This document shows positions 60,916 to 64,000 of a stretch of DNA of 64,000 nucleotides, in pieces. Each line of letters begins with the position of its first letter. Position 1 is the stretch's first letter. The notes beneath the pieces were generated by a model that saw only the letters and a list, made by a program, of their open reading frames with translations, had not been told where the DNA came from and did no database searches. This DNA comes from Peribacillus muralis. Lineage in GTDB: Bacteria; Bacillota; Bacilli; Bacillales; DSM-1321. Both the position numbers and the translations under genes were made by a program. The stretch is taken from positions 1,106,001 to 1,170,000 of the forward strand of contig NZ_CP017080.1 in the NCBI RefSeq assembly GCF_001645685.2. Reading direction: 5' to 3'.

Positions 60916-60944
60916 ATACTATTGGTTATTCACCTCATTGTCAA
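60916..60944 (-). promoter_or_regulatory. Promoter of metNPQ
   Basis: Consensus TTGACA (60939-60944) and TAGTAT (60916-60921) at 17-base spacing on the minus strand. Confidence 0.6.
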
Positions 60945-61084
60945 TGAATTCTGTGATTTTGGAATAATTTTTTTGCTTGTTTCATTATTCTTTGTCAAAT
61001 GGGGGGAATGGTAGTACATTTATTGTAACAAATAGAAAAAACTTGGATTATGACTATCTTATACAGTGAAGGATGTGCAGCTTC

Positions 61085-61900
61085 ATGATTGAAGTTAAAA
61101 CGGTAAATGATGTAGTTTGTGTGTACGGAACTCCGGGGGCCGTCAATTCGGGGATGAGCGTTTATGTTTTTCTAACGGATGGTCTTTTGATTGATACGGG
61201 CGCACAAAGTTTATTGGACGGATTGATCCCATTCTATGAGACCGCCGATTTTGATTCGGTGGCCCTTACGCATTATCATGAGGACCATACGGGAGGCGCG
61301 GCCTGGATACAGGAGCATAAAAAGGTCCCGATATTCATTCATCCGATGTCGGTTGAAGCATGTGCGAAGGATGCTGAATATCCGGCTTATCGCAAAATGT
61401 TTTGGGGGCGGCGGGATGCTTTCAAAGCAGAGCCGCTTGGTATGGCCGTTCATTCCCGGAGCCAAACATGGGAGCCGATTTACACCCCCGGTCATGCGCA
61501 TGACCATATGGTGTATCTGAATCGCAGTACGGGCATGCTTTTTTCAGGCGATCTCTTCGTCACTCCCAAAACAAAACTAGTTCTGCGGGAAGAGTCCGTT
61601 CCCGTCCTCATTAATTCCATAAAAAGCTTGCTTCAATATGACTTTGGCGAGATGTTTTGCTGCCATGCAGGTCATGTTCCGAACGGAAAGGAAATGTTCC
61701 GGAAAAAACTCGATTATTTGGAAAACCTCCGTGGAGAAATTTTGCTTTTGCATAATCAAGGACTCTCTGTTCAGGAAATCCAGGATACCTTATTACCCAA
61801 CCGTTATCCTCTTATTGAAATATCAGAGCATGAATGGGATTCGGAGCATATCATTACGTCGATTTTGAAAGAAAATGTCCTGAAGGGAAGCAACATATAA
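61085..61900 (+). CDS. MBL-fold metallo-hydrolase
   Basis: The 271-residue protein has the metallo-beta-lactamase motif ALTHYHEDHTGGAA (HxHxDH, residues about 62-75), a later histidine in YTPGHAHDHMVYL, SGDLFVT with the bridging Asp and CHAGH near the C-terminus. It probably hydrolyses a thioester, phosphoester or lactone; substrate unknown. ATG 61085 follows AAGGATGTG; an ATG four codons earlier sits within this site. The gene is alone, divergent from the met operon. Confidence 0.87.
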   Translation: MIEVKTVNDVVCVYGTPGAVNSGMSVYVFLTDGLLIDTGAQSLLDGLIPFYETADFDSVALTHYHEDHTGGAAWIQEHKKVPIFIHPMSVEACAKDAEYPAYRKMFWGRRDAFKAEPLGMAVHSRSQTWEPIYTPGHAHDHMVYLNRSTGMLFSGDLFVTPKTKLVLREESVPVLINSIKSLLQYDFGEMFCCHAGHVPNGKEMFRKKLDYLENLRGEILLLHNQGLSVQEIQDTLLPNRYPLIEISEHEWDSEHIITSILKENVLKGSNI

Positions 61901-62154
61901 ACAAATAGCCGGACAAACTGTTCAGGATGTTTTTCCGGATTAAACGTGAAATATCTTAAAGCATAAATGCTGGTTCTAGTTTTTTAACTACTTGCTGCGG
62001 TTTCTTTTTTGTAACCTCAATGGTGTGAACATCCTAAGTGGAATGGCTGGAACCAAAGAACTGAAAACGAGATGATCGATCATCTCCGCGGGCCCTGATT
62101 GTAATCCAGGAAATAATTTGATACATTTATATGGAAAACTAAATTAGTCTAGAA
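61901..62154. other. Gap before the cobalamin riboswitch
   Basis: No gene or obvious terminator of the hydrolase gene was recognised here. Confidence 0.4.
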
Positions 62155-62330
62155 ATGGGTGCGGATAAGAAATCTTCTATTTATTCGCTTAATAGGGAAG
62201 CCGGTTAAAATCCGGCGCTGTCCCGCAACTGTAAATGTGAGCGATTCGATTGATGCCACTGTTTTCTGCAATAGGAAATGGGAAGGTTCGAAAAGCGATG
62301 ATCATGAGCCAGGATACCTGCCTGTTTTTA
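62155..62330 (+). promoter_or_regulatory. Cobalamin riboswitch
   Basis: Conserved elements in order: AATAGGGAAGCCGGT, AATCCGGCGCTGTCCCGC, AACTGTAAATGTGAGC, GCCACTG, AATGGGAAGG, then CATGAGCCAGGATACCTGCC (the B12 box and closing elements). This is the AdoCbl-class riboswitch. It precedes a terminator at 62456 and an 81-residue protein gene rather than a known B12 gene. Confidence 0.92.
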
Positions 62331-62455
62331 GCACATCATCAAATGCCTACGAGGATAGGAGATGTTACGTGCGAAAATTGGCAAAAGCATGCTTTTCATT
62401 TTAAAAAATGGAAAAAACATGTTTGTTTTTTGTTATGTTTCGTTTCGTTGCGCTC

Positions 62456-62485
62456 AAACAACTTCCTTCCGGGAAGTTGTTTTTT
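62456..62485 (+). terminator. Terminator after the cobalamin riboswitch
   Basis: ACAACTTCC pairs with GGAAGTTGT (extended by further A-T pairs), followed by six T; a likely off-state element of the riboswitch. Confidence 0.85.
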
Positions 62486-62506
62486 ATTTTTTAAGGGGGA
62501 ATACAT

Positions 62507-62752
62507 ATGTTTGGAACGGTTGAATTTTTCACGGATAATCTTAAAGTTCAGGTTATGTACAATTTTTCGGGGGGAGATACGGTTTCTTTAAGCGAAAAAC
62601 GTATCAATCTCACAAGGGAAATCAATGGTCAAGCAAAAAGTCCAGCTGAAAAGGAAGCGTTTTCGCGTAATCTGGAAATCGCCTACGAAAGGGTGATCCA
62701 TGAAATGTTTGGAGGGGCAGAGGAGGTACTGTTCGAAAAAGAGCTCTCCTAA
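62507..62752 (+). CDS. Hypothetical protein behind a cobalamin riboswitch (81 aa)
   Basis: An 81-residue soluble protein with a beta-rich N-terminus (TVEFFTDNLKVQVMYNFSGGDTVSLSEKRINL) and a helical C-terminus (EAFSRNLEIAYERVIHEMFGGAEEVLFEKEL). No family recognised. AAGGGGG lies eight bases before ATG. It lies 22 bases after the riboswitch terminator and should be controlled by B12. Its stop is inside a small hairpin (GCTCTC/GAGAGC at 62743-62760). Confidence 0.65.
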   Translation: MFGTVEFFTDNLKVQVMYNFSGGDTVSLSEKRINLTREINGQAKSPAEKEAFSRNLEIAYERVIHEMFGGAEEVLFEKELS

Positions 62753-62760
62753 AAGAGAGC
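62743..62760 (-). terminator. Terminator of the 62-aa acidic protein gene
   Basis: GCTCTC pairs with GAGAGC (6 bp) and TCTTTTT follows on the minus strand. Confidence 0.55.
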
Positions 62761-62777
62761 CCTAGACATATGGTCGT

Positions 62778-62966
62778 CTATTTATTGATGTTAGGATCTG
62801 TCTCGTCATACAAATCATGTGCTTCTTCAATGTTCCGGAGGTCAGCGGCCTCATATACATTTCCGCCTGCCAATCCTTCATTGATGTACCGATCGATATC
62901 GAGGAAGGCGGAGTCCCTTCCATCATATTCGCTATCCTTTAAAAAAGTCATTTTTTCTTTATCCAA
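62778..62966 (-). CDS. Small acidic hypothetical protein
   Basis: A 62-residue acidic protein (LKDSEYDGRDSAFLDIDRYINEGLAGGNVYEAADLRNIEEAHDLYDETDP). Start TTG, behind AAGGAGGGATTTATT. A typical small conserved Bacillaceae protein; I cannot assign a function. Terminator at 62743-62760 on the same strand. Confidence 0.7.
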   Translation of the reverse strand: MDKEKMTFLKDSEYDGRDSAFLDIDRYINEGLAGGNVYEAADLRNIEEAHDLYDETDPNINK

Positions 62967-63059
62967 AATAAATCCCTCCTTGCCTTTTCATTAGTTTAGG
63001 CAAAGTAGGGATTTTTATTCCTTTTTGGATTTTCCTAAAAACAGGTTGGGCAATACGGT

Positions 63060-63263
63060 TTATTCATAAACATGATAGACCATTAAATCATGTATCATGG
63101 TTTTGAGCTTCGGTTCATCTTCTTTTGTAGGTGGATTGGCTGTCCACTCGATGGTTCCATCTTTATGATATAAGGCTTGAATCGATAGTCTGTTGAAATA
63201 AAATGAAATTTTCCATCCTGGCAGATTCTTATGCAGGGGTGCCCATTGAAAATGACTAATCAT
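63060..63263 (-). CDS. yheE: YheE-like protein (DUF5342)
   Basis: A 67-residue protein with ISHFQWAPLHKNLPGWKISFYFNR, YHKDGTIEWTANPPTKEDEPKLKTMIHDLMVYHVYE, matching the short B. subtilis YheE protein. Function unknown. ATG 63263 follows GGAGGTAATACAT; the longer open frame is unsupported. It is placed downstream of the YheC/YheD gene on the same strand, the Bacillus arrangement. Confidence 0.75.
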   Translation of the reverse strand: MISHFQWAPLHKNLPGWKISFYFNRLSIQALYHKDGTIEWTANPPTKEDEPKLKTMIHDLMVYHVYE

Positions 63264-63326
63264 ATGTATTACCTCCATATTTGCTGTCTCACATTACATT
63301 ATAATGGAAAACGGCAGCAGGAGGTG

Positions 63327-63998
63327 TTATTTTATTAACCGGTTGGAAAAAGTTAATTCTATGAAAAGGTTTTTTAAATGTAAAAGCCGATTAGCTTCTA
63401 TATCGGTTTCGTCGAACTGCATGGGTTTGGAGTTGACCTCGTAAATGAATAGAGAGCCCGATTCGTCTTCACCGATATCAATTGAAAACTCTCCGAGAAA
63501 GCCCAATTTTTTTGAAAGGATTTCTCCGCATTTTTGGGCGATTTTTGCCAATCTTAAATTCAGTTTTCTTGATTGCAGGCTCTGATAAGGATAAAGCTTG
63601 CCACCACGCGGTGTATGTGTAGTGATTTCCTGTGTTTGTGACATCCTTACAGCTTTGCCGGTTATTTTATAAAATCCTTTTTCATAATGGACGAGGACCC
63701 TGTAATCGTAACGATGACCATGAAGTTTTTTTGGTGCGATCGCCTGCTGAGCGAGGTAATTTCTTTTTAATAAGTCTTTCTTTTTTGCTTCCCAGAAAGA
63801 ATCGAAGTTCGAGAAAGATTCGCCAAGTTTTAGGCTGTTGAACAAAAGTGTATCATCCGGATTTTTGCAGATGGTATAAATACCCTTTCCTTGGCTTCCT
63901 TTACAAGGTTTTAAATAGATATGTCGGTGTGCATCAAGGAATGATTCCAGGCAATCGCGAGTTTTCAGTCTCGTTGTTGCCGGGAGGTGCTGGATGAG
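63327..63998 (-). CDS. YheC/YheD family ATP-grasp coat-associated protein, C-terminal part (cut by window end)
   Basis: The visible 223 residues start in frame at the window edge: LIQHLPATTRLKTR..., YLKPCKGSQGKGIYTI (ATP-grasp phosphate loop), DYRVLVHYEKGFYKITGKAVRM and GFLGEFSIDIGEDESGSLFIYEVNSKP (ATP-grasp Mg2+/catalytic region). These are the hallmarks of the YheC/YheD endospore coat-associated proteins. The real start lies outside. A shorter frame from 63845 would be only an internal methionine. Confidence 0.85.
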   Translation of the reverse strand, partial: LIQHLPATTRLKTRDCLESFLDAHRHIYLKPCKGSQGKGIYTICKNPDDTLLFNSLKLGESFSNFDSFWEAKKKDLLKRNYLAQQAIAPKKLHGHRYDYRVLVHYEKGFYKITGKAVRMSQTQEITTHTPRGGKLYPYQSLQSRKLNLRLAKIAQKCGEILSKKLGFLGEFSIDIGEDESGSLFIYEVNSKPMQFDETDIEANRLLHLKNLFIELTFSNRLIK

Positions 63999-64000
63999 GG

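Noticed and set aside
62250..62591. 113-codon frame across the cobalamin riboswitch
   Set aside because: It runs through conserved riboswitch sequence and a terminator, so it is a chance open frame.
1..64000. Phage, transposon, CRISPR, tRNA or rRNA features
   Set aside because: No repeats with spacers, transposase motifs, integrase genes or recognisable RNA genes other than riboswitches were seen.

Overview
The window looks like a chromosomal segment of a low-GC, spore-forming Bacillaceae bacterium, probably close to the Peribacillus/Bacillus group. The evidence is strong AGGAGG-type ribosome binding sites, TTG/GTG starts, SAM (S-box) riboswitches, a Zur-type box on a zinc-free L31 gene, and Bacillus-type genes (bcrC, sigY-yxlC, yppC, yheE, yheC/D, bmrC/bmrD, msmX, metI-metC, metNPQ). 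No phage, transposase, plasmid gene, rRNA, tRNA or CRISPR array was seen.

Region by region. 1-7.1 kb: the end of a nitronate monooxygenase, a GNAT acetyltransferase, then envelope genes (BcrC undecaprenyl-PP phosphatase, a SEDS polymerase, an LCP cell-wall ligase) around an XRE regulator with a C-terminal DUF1232-like domain; a MarR regulator closes the block. 7.1-18.4 kb: membrane proteins and metal or stress functions (AI-2E-type transporter, two CNNM/CorC paralogues with structured leaders, YitT, lipoprotein, DedA, histidine kinase, CDF exporter, universal stress protein). 18.6-31.6 kb: class A PBP, a 22-residue membrane peptide, a degenerate HPr-like protein, isoaspartyl dipeptidase, a four-gene 2-oxoacid dehydrogenase operon, an amino acid permease, HisC and an Lrp regulator.

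31.6-35.9 kb: a CMD/AhpD-like gene broken by an in-frame amber codon, an LrpC-like gene with an internal deletion, the sigY operon behind its own ECF-type promoter, glutathione peroxidase and a catalase-related peroxidase. 35.9-44.9 kb: UbiB kinase plus phasin-like protein, SDR, AIM24, CBS protein, class B PBP, YppC and a small membrane protein. 45-49.6 kb: a bmrCD-type multidrug ABC transporter behind a leader-peptide/terminator region, then the L31 type B gene.

49.9-61 kb is largely methionine metabolism: metI-metC and metN-metP-metQ, each behind its own SAM riboswitch with promoter and terminator; the second operon also carries an uncharacterised metal-dependent alcohol dehydrogenase. fumC, msmX and a CdaR/PucR regulator lie between. 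61-64 kb: an MBL hydrolase, a cobalamin riboswitch placed before an unrecognised 81-residue protein, small Bacillus proteins, and the C-terminal part of a YheC/YheD ATP-grasp coat-associated protein cut by the window end.

The observations I rate highest are the three identical TTGACA-N3-TGTCAA palindromes, each forming the -35 of a putative promoter in front of the XRE-DUF1232 gene and the LCP gene; the bmr leader; the displaced cobalamin riboswitch; and the paired lesions in the CMD and LrpC-like genes. All functional statements are from reading the sequence and from family knowledge; no search was run.
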